This document shows positions 30,122-38,480 of a DNA stretch of 64,000 nucleotides, piece by piece (the first letter of the stretch is position 1; each line of letters begins with the position of its first letter). Below the pieces are notes generated by a model. That model made no database searches. It was not told where the DNA came from and was given only the letters and a program-made list of their open reading frames with translations. Location: IMG/VR virus record IMGVR_UViG_3300029448_000013, positions 1 to 64,000 of that record; one strand, 5' to 3'. Made by a program: the position numbers and the translations under genes. Origin of the DNA: a virus.

Positions 30122-30793
30122 TCAGTAGTCTTTTATCATTGTTAATACTCCACGATAGACCATTTCAGAATCAGACTTAGCACTCACTATGTATTTGTGG
30201 CATGGAATACCCGTTTCATTTAACTTCTGAAGTCCGGGTTTGAATGATGCAAATATTGGGTGGTCTTCTATTTTTCCAGCATGTGGATACTTATCTTTCC
30301 AAAGGTCATACTTGTTTGCCCACAGACCAACTGCTAACGGGTAGTCATGGTCTTGTTTCTTTTTCTTTCTTCCACCAATTGTGTAATATTGATTACATAT
30401 TGTATCTACAAGAAATGTCCAAGACAACTGTTGTTCGATATCATAGTGCTTATCTAAATGCCTATCATCAAATAGGAATACAATGTATTTGACATGTCTT
30501 TCCCTCATATCTCTAACCCATTCTTCCCAATATACTGTCTGTCCTCCTATGTCAGCAGTCTTGATTGTATGAGCATCCCCGTCTAACTTTACAAATTTTC
30601 TAGTTGCTCTATGTCTCCCAACAGTTCGTTTTTGTATTTCAGGAACTTCACCCCTAGTCATCAACTGTCGATGCAGTGTTGTTTTACCTGCTTTGCTTGC
30701 TCCATAAATCCCGAAGTTAATAGCGTGGAGGCGATTATACAGTTTATTCATTGCCTCTACAATGAGTATTGCAAACCCTGCCATTACCGACAT
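30122..30793 (-). CDS. Ras-superfamily small GTPase, Arf / SR-beta-like (223 aa)
   Basis: All GTPase signatures are present in order: P-loop GASKAGKTT (residues 31-39), switch II/G3 DIGGQ (81-85), G4 ANKYDLW (N160, K161, D163) and G5 SAKSD near residue 200. The DxGGQ form with the following TVYWEEWV is characteristic of Arf, Sar and SR-beta-like GTPases rather than Ras proper. The N-terminal helix (MAGFAILIVEAMNKLYNRLH) is hydrophobic or amphipathic, as in membrane-associated Arf proteins. It is encoded among virion genes, just downstream of two small membrane proteins. A role in membrane remodelling, trafficking or packaging is open. Expression, spacing and intact motifs suggest an active enzyme. 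Confidence 0.88.
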   Translation of the reverse strand: MSVMAGFAILIVEAMNKLYNRLHAINFGIYGASKAGKTTLHRQLMTRGEVPEIQKRTVGRHRATRKFVKLDGDAHTIKTADIGGQTVYWEEWVRDMRERHVKYIVFLFDDRHLDKHYDIEQQLSWTFLVDTICNQYYTIGGRKKKKQDHDYPLAVGLWANKYDLWKDKYPHAGKIEDHPIFASFKPGLQKLNETGIPCHKYIVSAKSDSEMVYRGVLTMIKDY

Positions 30794-30847
30794 ACTAACA
30801 CCCCTTCAGTGAGTCGGATGTCGGAGAGCATTAAAATGGTTGAGAAT

Positions 30848-31069
30848 CTAATGCCCGCCCCAAAGAGAGGAAAGTAGATGCCAACCTCCACTGTATAGAT
30901 TGATTCCCCATAGAGAAATAGCGTGTCCTACAAAGAAACTAACAACAGAAGATATTATTCCCCAAAGCCAAAACCTTGCTCTTAGAAACCACACATCAGC
31001 AGAGTGCGCTCGTTGTAAATCATATGCGAGAGTGGATTCATCCATCCCGAATAAGATTTCACTTACCAT
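30848..31069 (-). CDS. small membrane protein (73 aa)
   Basis: Residues about 30-70 form one long or two short hydrophobic segments rich in Trp, Phe and Gly (FWLWGIISSVVSFFVGHAIS, LWGINLYSGGWHLLSSLWG), preceded by an acidic or neutral N-terminus. It is encoded between a two-helix membrane protein and the GTPase. Holin-like size and topology are possible, but there is no adjacent lysis enzyme. A membrane partner of the GTPase is an alternative inference. Confidence 0.6.
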   Translation of the reverse strand: MVSEILFGMDESTLAYDLQRAHSADVWFLRARFWLWGIISSVVSFFVGHAISLWGINLYSGGWHLLSSLWGGH

Positions 31070-31074
31070 TCAAA

Positions 31075-31503
31075 TCACTCTTGGAATCCTGTCAAGAAAG
31101 TAGGACTAACTGTTTGCACTTCTTGTTGCTTTTGTAATGTAGGAAGGTTTGGGTCTCCATACACTGTTTGTCCAACACCGAATTGTTGTTGGAAACCTCT
31201 AAATGATTCCCTGACTCTCTTTCGGTTTTCTTCATCTCTTGCCTTTCTGTTCCAGTATGAGTTGATTTGTCTTTGAAGTAGGAAGTCTTCAATGTAGTCG
31301 TTAACAAACAAATCAAACAGTGCTTTTAGAATGACTATGCCACCTACGGTTAATACCCCGAATATCATAGCAACTGGATAAGAACCGTATGCGTTGACAA
31401 AAGTTGTGCCATATTGTGAGAAGAAGTAAACATTTACTCCGCTAACTGCTCCAACAAATAGAACAGTCATTATTAGTCTAGTATCTGTATCTATGCTTGG
31501 CAT
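31075..31503 (-). CDS. membrane protein with two predicted transmembrane helices (142 aa)
   Basis: Two hydrophobic helices near the N-terminus (LIMTVLFVGAVSGVNVYFF and YPVAMIFGVLTVGGIVILKA) are followed by a charged cytoplasmic-type tail (ARDEENRKRVRESF) and a Gln/Gly-rich end. The ATG at 31503 is preferred because GAGGTGAT lies immediately upstream at good spacing; an upstream in-frame start lacks this. It neighbours another membrane protein and the GTPase, suggesting a membrane-linked module inside the structural operon. No family is recognised. Confidence 0.68.
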   Translation of the reverse strand: MPSIDTDTRLIMTVLFVGAVSGVNVYFFSQYGTTFVNAYGSYPVAMIFGVLTVGGIVILKALFDLFVNDYIEDFLLQRQINSYWNRKARDEENRKRVRESFRGFQQQFGVGQTVYGDPNLPTLQKQQEVQTVSPTFLTGFQE

Positions 31504-31513
31504 AGTAATCACC

Positions 31514-31810
31514 TCAAGCAAAGTTAACAGACACAGTTCCAGTGCCAGTAATCTGAACGAATATTCCGTTGGCTACTAGAACACCATGTAGGTCTTGCTC
31601 AATGGTTTGAGCAGTTCCTCCTGCATGTAATACTAGTCGAGCAACCTCCTTCTTGCTCGTTGTTGTGGAGTTGTCACTGTCCCATATCTTGACAGTCATT
31701 ACAGCGTTTGCTGTTGATGTAGCGTGAACACTCATTATCTTAGCATGATGTTTTACTGCTACTGTGCTTGTAGAAAGAACTCCGGTACTGTTGCAGGTAG
31801 GTGATGCCAT
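31514..31810 (-). CDS. small beta-rich structural protein candidate (98 aa)
   Basis: Ala/Thr/Val-rich, all-beta in appearance (TSTANAVMTVKIWDSDNST, GIFVQITGTGTVSVNFA), with no Cys or membrane segment. It starts at an ATG overlapping the upstream stop (TGATG) behind GGAGG. Size, composition and position three genes after the major capsid protein suggest a capsid-decoration or virion protein. The function is inferred only. Confidence 0.65.
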   Translation of the reverse strand: MASPTCNSTGVLSTSTVAVKHHAKIMSVHATSTANAVMTVKIWDSDNSTTTSKKEVARLVLHAGGTAQTIEQDLHGVLVANGIFVQITGTGTVSVNFA

Positions 31811-32295
31811 CACTCTGCCTCCGACAATCTCTCTACTAGGTCTGCTTTCTTTCCTTCTGTGGAAAGACCCCTTTCTGTCAAAACAACCTTTAGTTCCTTA
31901 ACGGTTAGTTCTGACCAATCCATATCCAATGGTGCTTCACCATCTTCTACGGCTTCTTCTACCACTGGCTCTTCGACTACGGGAGTCTCTTTGATGAGTT
32001 TAGGAATGAATGACTTCTTTGCTGAAGGGAACATAACTGCTCTTACTGCTTTAGCATCTCCTTCGACATTGAACTCTTTCTTCAATAAGTTAAGTAGATA
32101 GTCATTCAATTGTAGTATCTCTGAAGAATCTGAAGCATCGAACTCTATTGTTATTCCTGAGTCTCCTAGCATTCCTATTGCTATTCCTAACGGAACTTTC
32201 GTTTCTTCTTGCGCTGTTAATGCATATGTCTGACCGCCTCTTCTCAAAAGAAGTGGCCCTGACACTCTATGTCTTGCTAACTTTACCTTTGCCAT
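31810..32295 (-). CDS. capsid-region protein with a C-terminal SAP-like domain (161 aa)
   Basis: Residues 1-90 are alpha/beta (MAKVKLARHRVSGPLLLRRG). A Glu/Val/Pro-rich linker follows (ETPVVEEPVVEEAVEDGEAP). The last ~35 residues, WSELTVKELKVVLTERGL then GKKADLVERL, match the helix-turn-helix pattern of SAP domains (L-x-x-x-L-x-x-x-G then G-x-K-x-x-L-x-x-R-L). SAP modules bind DNA or proteins, and in viruses they occur in capsid-associated proteins. It lies after a stem-loop separating it from the capsid gene pair, with AGGTGAT in front of its ATG. Confidence 0.72.
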   Translation of the reverse strand: MAKVKLARHRVSGPLLLRRGGQTYALTAQEETKVPLGIAIGMLGDSGITIEFDASDSSEILQLNDYLLNLLKKEFNVEGDAKAVRAVMFPSAKKSFIPKLIKETPVVEEPVVEEAVEDGEAPLDMDWSELTVKELKVVLTERGLSTEGKKADLVERLSEAE

Positions 32296-32329
32296 ATTAT
32301 CACCTTATTTTTGTTGTTGGTAGTAACCC

Positions 32330-32347
32330 CTGCCCTGTTACGGGCAG
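32330..32347 (-). terminator. stem-loop downstream of the capsid genes
   Basis: CTGCCC and GGGCAG form a perfect 6-bp stem with a 6-base loop in the gap between the 117-residue capsid-region gene and the SAP-like gene. There is no U-run on the minus-strand side, so it may act as an attenuator, an RNA-processing site or an mRNA stabiliser for the highly expressed capsid genes rather than as a full terminator. Confidence 0.5.
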
Positions 32348-32385
32348 AGGCCACTACTTTACGTTATCACTTAATCATTGTGATT

Positions 32386-32739
32386 TCAGAGATTACCGTA
32401 TACACGGACTCTGACAGAACCGCCGTTAGCATCGTTAGACAACGTAGCGTTAGTTCCGTCTAATGCAGTGAACATGAGAGCAAAGGATGTTCCACTCTCA
32501 TAAGCACCTGCGGCACTAATCTCTACTAATGGCAATACTGCGTTGGCGTTATCACTGCCTGTGATTGATACACTATGAATGGATGATAGGCCAAGAGCCG
32601 AAGCAGGTATTACTGACCCTGCTGCGACTATTGACGTTACATCTATCAGAGCATCAACAACATACTCGTCACCTGCGACCTTTGGGGCAGTTACGCCCTT
32701 ATGGTCAGCAAGCAAAGTAACTGTGTATGCTAATGCCAT
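32386..32739 (-). CDS. capsid decoration / stabilisation protein candidate (117 aa)
   Basis: A small beta-rich protein encoded immediately after the major capsid protein (11 bases apart, GAGGTGATT in front of its ATG): MALAYTVTLLADHKGVTAPK, SSIHSVSITGSDNANAV, GGSVRVRVYGNL. Small beta proteins at this place commonly decorate the outer capsid surface. No named family can be assigned by eye, so the role rests on size, composition and position. Confidence 0.68.
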   Translation of the reverse strand: MALAYTVTLLADHKGVTAPKVAGDEYVVDALIDVTSIVAAGSVIPASALGLSSIHSVSITGSDNANAVLPLVEISAAGAYESGTSFALMFTALDGTNATLSNDANGGSVRVRVYGNL

Positions 32740-32750
32740 TCTTAATCACC

Positions 32751-34112
32751 TCACGCACTCTTGATGTTGGTTATCTTTCCTTGTCCCTTGAAGAACGAAC
32801 ATCCGGTCTCAGCCATAGTTCGGTACATTCCTTGGTTTCCAAGTTTGCCAACACCGAATGGGTTTCCACTAGTGATACCATCCTCGAAATACTGAGTAGG
32901 CTTCATTACAGACAACCACATGTGGTCTGTGTCTAGAATGAGTATGTCACTCAGTTCGTTGGTTGTGTTGCTACCAGTTGATGGCATGTCCTTGGTTGGA
33001 ATGATTGGTATGTCATAGTATGTTGCAACTCTGAATCCAACCTCTGCACCCTTAACTCCACGAACTCCGTTGTGGGTAGGTACGATTTCTTTCCTGTCCA
33101 TGAACCTCTCTTGGCTTTGTAGCAAGTCAGCAAGGTGCTGTACGGTATCGTATCCTGTTAGGATAACTTTCGGGTTTCCGCCGTTCTGCCTGATTCTCCT
33201 AATCATGTCGTTAAGCATGGTTAGTGTTAGAACTCTAGCATCGCTAGCACCATATCCTGCACCGAAGTCAACCTCTGCATCCAAGAAGGAAGCAGTTCCA
33301 GTTGCAGCGTTGCTGGATACAGAGACAGTTCGGCTAGTACCGAATAGTCTTACTACATCAGCAACAACAGCAGAGTTGTCTGCGTTGTTAGCACCAGTGT
33401 CCAATAGGTTTGCGTTGTACATAGCAGCGATTTCACCAGCAGATGAAACAATCTTTAGTAGAGAAGTATAGTTTCTCTCGATTGTTGTTGCAGTACCGTC
33501 ATCGTATCTCTCAAGAGGCATAACTAGCATCTTGCTCTGAGTCTCTGCGTGTAGTTTACCCATGTCCTCACGAACGATTGCACGAATGTCACCAACACCG
33601 TCATCAATTGCAGCAAGTTCCATTCCAAGTTCTGAGAACTCGAATAGATGTGCAACAGTCTTTGGACTAATGTATAGTTTCTCATACTGTGGTGCAATAG
33701 GTGGAATATCGTTTCCAGTTCCTAGAGTTGCGTTCTCACCAACACCACCGATTTTGTCTGCTCTTGGTGTGTCTGAACCTTCTGCGCCAGTTCCTATTCC
33801 GAATGCAGAACCTGAACCTCCTTCTGCTCTGCTCTTTAGAACTCTCCATCCACTAGATGTGTATGGTCTCTTTGCGAGCATAGCAAGAGGGTTAACCTCT
33901 TGGTTTAGCATTGACCATACTTTCTGTCCGTAAAGAACATTGTATAGGTCTCCTAACCCACTAGCAGCAGAAAACGGGTTGCTTGCTGCATCGTGGGGCG
34001 TTCCGAAACCACCAACGACACCAGCCGCTTTCAACAGGGCGTTACCTGATGCGCCAGCATAGCCGTATGTGGCTGCTTCTAAGTCTTTTACTGTGTTAAT
34101 ATATCCACTCAT
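32751..34112 (-). CDS. major capsid protein, HK97-fold candidate (453 aa)
   Basis: Follows the protease-scaffold gene directly, the canonical order. It shows an Ala/Gly-rich N-terminal arm (residues 1-50), a segment near 60-75 (YGQKVWSMLNQEVNPLAMLA) typical of the start of HK97-fold capsid subunits, a spine-helix-like region (SELGMELAAIDDGVGDIRA, then REDMGKLHAETQSKML), and a late region LTLTMLNDMIRRIRQNGGNP, ILDTDHMWLSVMKPTQYFED that corresponds to the A-domain. Codon use and ribosome site suggest high expression. It lacks the Trp tag found on nearby small proteins. No protease cleavage site could be fixed by inspection. Confidence 0.88.
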   Translation of the reverse strand: MSGYINTVKDLEAATYGYAGASGNALLKAAGVVGGFGTPHDAASNPFSAASGLGDLYNVLYGQKVWSMLNQEVNPLAMLAKRPYTSSGWRVLKSRAEGGSGSAFGIGTGAEGSDTPRADKIGGVGENATLGTGNDIPPIAPQYEKLYISPKTVAHLFEFSELGMELAAIDDGVGDIRAIVREDMGKLHAETQSKMLVMPLERYDDGTATTIERNYTSLLKIVSSAGEIAAMYNANLLDTGANNADNSAVVADVVRLFGTSRTVSVSSNAATGTASFLDAEVDFGAGYGASDARVLTLTMLNDMIRRIRQNGGNPKVILTGYDTVQHLADLLQSQERFMDRKEIVPTHNGVRGVKGAEVGFRVATYYDIPIIPTKDMPSTGSNTTNELSDILILDTDHMWLSVMKPTQYFEDGITSGNPFGVGKLGNQGMYRTMAETGCSFFKGQGKITNIKSA

Positions 34113-34113
34113 T

Positions 34114-34803
34114 TTAGTTCACCTTCCTTGCGAGGTTGTGTATGTCTCCCCATGACATCTCAGCCATTGCGTCAGCAGTGGTTGGGAATCCTTCAGGTAG
34201 AGAGAAAGCGACTTCTGTTGCTTTCCTTATCTCATCATCCTTTGCGGTAAGAGATTTGCGTAGTTCTGCAAACTCTTCTTTCAAAGCCGCTACTTCTGTT
34301 GAAGCATCGTACTCTGCTCTCTCTGCTGCTGATTTCTTAACATCGAGTTCAGCAGCGAATCTGTCAGCAAATGTCTTCGATAGGTTATCGTAAGCCATTG
34401 CTTCTAGTTGCTCTGCTTTGTAAGCCTCGTAAGCCTTCTCCACATTCTCAGCACTTAAGTCAAGAGTAGTAAAGTCCGTACCTTCTAGACCCTTAGAGAC
34501 AGATAGCGCAGCAGGAGCAGCCTTTGGCTTTCCGCCACTTACTACTTCTTCTCCGGCCTCGTAATCTCTTGTCGAGTCCTCATCGAGAGCCTTATCCATG
34601 CTCTCAAGTTCGTCTTCCTTCATAGACATTTTATCTTCCATGTCCATGCTCTCCACTTCTTCTTCTTTCATCGTTTCTTCTTCATCTTTCATTTCCATTG
34701 TCTCCAATTCACTTTCTTTTGTTATAGAGTCACCAGTGACTTCTCTGACTTGCGTTAGCAATCCATTGAGTTCTTCCAGTGCTTTCTCCAATTTTTCCGT
34801 CAT
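34114..34803 (-). CDS. internal-start scaffold protein nested in the protease gene (229 aa)
   Basis: Exactly at the protease/scaffold boundary there is an in-frame ATG (codon 181, MTEKLEKALEELNG) preceded by AAAGGAGGT at 6-base spacing, the best ribosome site in the region. Independent initiation here would give free scaffold protein in excess over the protease fusion, as in the nested C/Nu3 genes of phage lambda. The product is coiled-coil and acidic and carries the C-terminal MSWGDIHNLA peptide. Confidence 0.72.
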   Translation of the reverse strand: MTEKLEKALEELNGLLTQVREVTGDSITKESELETMEMKDEEETMKEEEVESMDMEDKMSMKEDELESMDKALDEDSTRDYEAGEEVVSGGKPKAAPAALSVSKGLEGTDFTTLDLSAENVEKAYEAYKAEQLEAMAYDNLSKTFADRFAAELDVKKSAAERAEYDASTEVAALKEEFAELRKSLTAKDDEIRKATEVAFSLPEGFPTTADAMAEMSWGDIHNLARKVN

Positions 34804-35343
34804 ATTTCTACCTCCTTTCTCATGTTTTAGTATGTCGAATTTTGCTTCGGGGTTAATCCCCTTCTCACAGATAGTAACTTCATGCAACTCTAGGTTGTCA
34901 ATCTCGTTGTATTCTCCGTATTCCTCTGATTTTCTTTCTCTTTTAGAAATGGCTTGTCCACCTATGCTAAATGACCGAAGAGTTCCTTTTCTGATACTCC
35001 TGTTGATTTCTTTTGCTTTTTCTATGTCATCTCTCATTTTGATGACTACATAGAAGCCAACACCATCTACTCCTGTTTTGTGTAATACACCATTAGTATC
35101 TCGATACTGTTCAATAACTTCTCCAACTTGAACATTAGAATGATTGGACATAACGTTCCTGTAAGATTTTTCAGTCATGAAATCTTTAACAGCCTTTTCT
35201 AATGCTTCTAACGTGATTAAATCATTTTGTTTGTCAACTATTTCTATTGATGCATAACCACCAATCACTAGATTATCAGACTTAAGTATTTGAAAACTAG
35301 CAGGGCTATCCTGCCTAATTAATACTTCCTGCTGTGCAAACAC
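34114..35343 (-). CDS. prohead protease fused to scaffold domain (409 aa)
   Basis: Residues 1-180 form a protease domain of the XkdF/U9-like phage maturation type: IGGYASIEIVDKQNDLIT, the putative catalytic His in SNHSNVQVGEVIE (H68), the nucleophile in RSFSIGGQA (S126) and a third acidic or His position in LELHEVTICE (H154/E155). Residues 181-409 are acidic, Met/Glu-rich and coiled-coil (EMKDEEETMKEEEVESMDME), typical of scaffold. The protein ends MSWGDIHNLARKVN, the same Trp peptide found at the start of many neighbouring proteins. It cleaves scaffold and possibly tagged cargo during head maturation (family knowledge plus inference). Confidence 0.88.
   Translation of the reverse strand: MFAQQEVLIRQDSPASFQILKSDNLVIGGYASIEIVDKQNDLITLEALEKAVKDFMTEKSYRNVMSNHSNVQVGEVIEQYRDTNGVLHKTGVDGVGFYVVIKMRDDIEKAKEINRSIRKGTLRSFSIGGQAISKRERKSEEYGEYNEIDNLELHEVTICEKGINPEAKFDILKHEKGGRNMTEKLEKALEELNGLLTQVREVTGDSITKESELETMEMKDEEETMKEEEVESMDMEDKMSMKEDELESMDKALDEDSTRDYEAGEEVVSGGKPKAAPAALSVSKGLEGTDFTTLDLSAENVEKAYEAYKAEQLEAMAYDNLSKTFADRFAAELDVKKSAAERAEYDASTEVAALKEEFAELRKSLTAKDDEIRKATEVAFSLPEGFPTTADAMAEMSWGDIHNLARKVN
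34806..34820 (-). promoter_or_regulatory. internal Shine-Dalgarno AAAGGAGGT for scaffold start
   Basis: The minus strand reads GAAAGGAGGTAGAAATATG. The purine block lies inside the protease reading frame and decides an internal initiation at 34803. Its strength exceeds most gene starts in this window. Confidence 0.7.
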
Positions 35344-35382
35344 AACACAGCACCTTAAACTCTTACTATATTAAATAGGCGT

Positions 35383-37947
35383 TTATTCAGGTAATTGTAA
35401 ATTACTATACTTGTCCTTGGTGATGTCGATAATTCCTTCATCGGATGAGTCTTCTAACATCTCTTGTTTCTTTCCTGTAAATACTATCCAAGACTTCTTT
35501 TCATCTAGTGGAACAACTCGGAAATGTATTCTAGATTGAAACTTGTCTCCTTCCATTCTATATTCATGGTATCCATCTCTTTGAACACCAAAGATTAACT
35601 CACCACTATCTAGTATTTTACTGCTGTCTATCTTCTCTGAAACCATTGCAGGGAATTTTCCTGACTTACCAAACAAATCGAATATGTCTTCAGGTTTATC
35701 TATATCAATCAACCAAGCCATTCTTTTGTCATCTGTCTCGATTATAAAATCGATGTTTCCATCTTCTCGTTGCCTAACCTCAAACTCTCCTGCTAGTTCT
35801 TCTTCTTCGTCTTTTTCTATATTCTCAGGAGACACATCGAATCTGTTTGGAGAAAGGAAAACAAAAGCGTCTTGATTTTTCAACCAAGCAAGTAGTTCTT
35901 TTGGTTTACCTTCAAAGATTTCATCATATGCGTCTTCCTCTGTAATCCTGAGTTTTTCTTCTAGTTCGTCAAACTCTATTGCTTTTTGATTGTCTTCTAT
36001 GATTTTTCTAATCGCAACCCTTAGTTTTGACTTTCTAGATTTCATCAGTTTCTCTAGTTGACCTTTCCAGTCATCCATATTGTAAAGAGCATTCTTCTGC
36101 ATCAGTGAATCACCATCGAACCCATAGACAGTGAAACCTTCTAAGTCATGTTTGCAGATTATCTCTGCTTCACCGTGAACGTAATCTGTAACAATATACT
36201 TCCTTATCTTCTTCTTGTTCTTTCTCTCTCTTTGAAGTTCTGCTATCACAGTAAGAGGATTAGCCAAATCTGATGGTTTCATGAACGGATGTCTAGGCAC
36301 TAGTGCTTTCTTAGTCTTAGATGCCAGTTGTTCTAGGGTCTCTAGTTTATCTGATTCATCTACTTCAGGCAACTCTATCACTTTAGCAGAATAGAGGCTG
36401 AAGCCCTTTCCTTTCTTAGTAACCTCATCAACCTTAACACGAATGATTGTGCCTATGTCAACCTCAACTTTAGTATTCAATGCCTTACCAACAGGAAGAT
36501 AGTTCTTATCATCAAGTTCTATTGTCTTCATCTCTCTTGTTTGTTCCGCAGTTAATGGGCCAATTCCCATAGTGTAGGAATGTAGGCCGCTTTTTGTTTT
36601 CTTATCCTCTAAAACTATTACATCCAAATCAACGAACTTCTTCCATTTAATCCACTTCGGGTTTTTCTTTCTACCCATGTAGTATGTTGATTCTATGTCT
36701 TTAATGACAACACCTTCTGATGTAGGCATGTCCATGATTTTCTCTGCGTATTCTCCGACTTCTTTCATAGAGTCAGCGATTCTTGTATCTTTCTTAGAAG
36801 GAAATGCCAACTCATCCGATGAGTGTTGTGAGTATTGGTAGAACATAATGTTGATTCTTTCTCTCAAAGGTTCATCCATCATATCCTTGCCTTCGTGTTT
36901 CATCACATCAAACACATGCGCTCTGAGTTTTGTATCGGGTATCTTCTTCTTGAAGATGTGAGTAATCACATTCGCTCTATGTAGCGCATCATCTCCTTGG
37001 AAGAGAAGAAGTTCCCCGTCTAATATACAGTCACCAATTCCCTTCTTTTCCATTTTCTCTACAATCTCAGGACACTTATCTGTTATGTCCTTTTGATTAT
37101 ATGAGTATATTTTGATATTGTCTCCTACTTTGTGAATCTGTATTCTCATCCCGTCATATTTTTCTTGAACAACGTATTCCCCACTTAGACCCTTGATGTC
37201 TTTCATGTCATCAAGTTCAAAGATACGATACATTGGTTTGTTAGGCACAATAAAGTCGATATCTTCTTTCTCTTCTTCTGACTTTGCAATATCTATATCT
37301 TTCAAAGATTCCCACTTGTCTTCGGAATAACTTTCATTATACACTTCTTTCAGTAGAGAAAGTGCCTCCTTGAATTTTCCTTTGACTCTCTTTGAATCTT
37401 TGTCATCTCCGTAATGTTCTATGATGTAAAGTGGAATGTCTTTCTCCTCTAAATCTAATCCCATAAATCCTTGAGTTATTTCATCAGGTTTCAATTCGTT
37501 CTCCTCCCATGCTTTCTTGGGTATTGGATTTGAGTGGCTTCTCAATGCATAGTGAACGAAGGCTGCAAAGGTTGCTTTATCTTCCAACAATACCTCTAAC
37601 ACCTTGTCGCCTAATTGTTTTGAGAATGGGTCTGATGCACCCTTTGATTCAAATCTCATCCTCTTTACATCTTCATAGATTCTCCTAGCAAGGAGACTTT
37701 CAGCATCATATACCTTATTGTCAAAGAGTTCTTTTTCTTTGATATGTTCTTTCAGTTCAGAAGCAAACTCTCCTAGTCCGTCATACTCTTCACGTATGGA
37801 CTTGACAGTTGACTTCCACTTCTTACCGTATTCCTTCGGATTTTCCTTTGCAGATAGATATGCATAACGTACTCTCTCAAAGAAATCTAAAACTCTTTTT
37901 GATAGAGCCTTAGTTTCCTTTTCAAAGGACACGCCTGATGTTGTCAT
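35383..37947 (-). CDS. ATP-dependent DNA ligase with long N- and C-terminal extensions (854 aa)
   Basis: Nucleotidyltransferase motif I EKYDGMRI (Lys263 as AMP acceptor), motif III DCILDGELLLF, motif IV SEGVVIKD and motif V PKWIKWKKF are all present. An OB-fold follows (LDVIVLEDKK, GTIIRVKVDEVTKKGKGFSL). The N-terminal ~240 residues are helical, as in archaeal and eukaryotic ligases. After about residue 540 there are ~310 extra residues, including WIVFTGKKQ near the end, which faintly recall LigD-type phosphoesterase regions. It seals nicks in viral DNA. Unusually, it is encoded inside the capsid gene block, between small head genes and the protease-scaffold. ATP dependence follows from the family. 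Confidence 0.88.
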   Translation of the reverse strand: MTTSGVSFEKETKALSKRVLDFFERVRYAYLSAKENPKEYGKKWKSTVKSIREEYDGLGEFASELKEHIKEKELFDNKVYDAESLLARRIYEDVKRMRFESKGASDPFSKQLGDKVLEVLLEDKATFAAFVHYALRSHSNPIPKKAWEENELKPDEITQGFMGLDLEEKDIPLYIIEHYGDDKDSKRVKGKFKEALSLLKEVYNESYSEDKWESLKDIDIAKSEEEKEDIDFIVPNKPMYRIFELDDMKDIKGLSGEYVVQEKYDGMRIQIHKVGDNIKIYSYNQKDITDKCPEIVEKMEKKGIGDCILDGELLLFQGDDALHRANVITHIFKKKIPDTKLRAHVFDVMKHEGKDMMDEPLRERINIMFYQYSQHSSDELAFPSKKDTRIADSMKEVGEYAEKIMDMPTSEGVVIKDIESTYYMGRKKNPKWIKWKKFVDLDVIVLEDKKTKSGLHSYTMGIGPLTAEQTREMKTIELDDKNYLPVGKALNTKVEVDIGTIIRVKVDEVTKKGKGFSLYSAKVIELPEVDESDKLETLEQLASKTKKALVPRHPFMKPSDLANPLTVIAELQRERKNKKKIRKYIVTDYVHGEAEIICKHDLEGFTVYGFDGDSLMQKNALYNMDDWKGQLEKLMKSRKSKLRVAIRKIIEDNQKAIEFDELEEKLRITEEDAYDEIFEGKPKELLAWLKNQDAFVFLSPNRFDVSPENIEKDEEEELAGEFEVRQREDGNIDFIIETDDKRMAWLIDIDKPEDIFDLFGKSGKFPAMVSEKIDSSKILDSGELIFGVQRDGYHEYRMEGDKFQSRIHFRVVPLDEKKSWIVFTGKKQEMLEDSSDEGIIDITKDKYSNLQLPE

Positions 37948-37953
37948 CCACCA

Positions 37954-38475
37954 TCAAAACCTTCGTGACATAGGAGTTCTTTCTAAATCTCTAGTGGGTA
38001 GTCCAGTTGGGGTTAACGCTTTGATTTTGTCAAGTTCTTTTTCCATGTTTCTAGTGATTTTCGTATACTCATTTCCACTTGTTCCTCTTGGAGAGTTTGC
38101 TAGTGCTTCTGTTAATTCCTTGAGTCTATTCAATGATGCATTCATCTCACCGCTCACCATATCTCTTGCTTCTTGCTCTGCCATAACTTTCAGCAAGTCA
38201 TCAACAGCAGCCAAGATGGATTTCTTCATAGTACCATCATTGACTTTATCCTCTTTGCCTTCGATGTTGCTCAGGTCTCTCATCTGAGCGATGAAAGGAC
38301 CAGTCAGATTGACTTCTGATGGTTTTTTCTTGGGCTTCTTGACTTTCATCTCTTCTCCCATGACATCCTCATCAAGTTTCAATCTTCCAAGATGCCCTGC
38401 ATCTTGTAGAATCTCTTTGGCTTTCAGTATTGCTAATTCAATTATTTTCTCTTCTTTCGTAACTCTTTCCGGCAT
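37954..38475 (-). CDS. helical head-region protein (173 aa)
   Basis: Mostly helical and charged: EEKIIELAILKAKEILQDAG, a Lys/Pro stretch KVKKPKKKPSEV, then KSILAAVDDLLKVMAEQEA and KITRNMEKELDKIKAL. It ends in a basic tail (RDLERTPMSRRF). It begins behind GGGGTGAATTAA and is followed within 6 bases by the ligase. No family is recognised. Composition and place fit an internal head or scaffold-accessory protein, but this is inference. Confidence 0.65.
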   Translation of the reverse strand: MPERVTKEEKIIELAILKAKEILQDAGHLGRLKLDEDVMGEEMKVKKPKKKPSEVNLTGPFIAQMRDLSNIEGKEDKVNDGTMKKSILAAVDDLLKVMAEQEARDMVSGEMNASLNRLKELTEALANSPRGTSGNEYTKITRNMEKELDKIKALTPTGLPTRDLERTPMSRRF

Positions 38476-38480
38476 TTAAT

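Noticed and set aside
30848-31503. holin/lysis module
   Set aside because: Two small membrane proteins are present, but no endolysin or spanin is adjacent, so lysis function cannot be supported.
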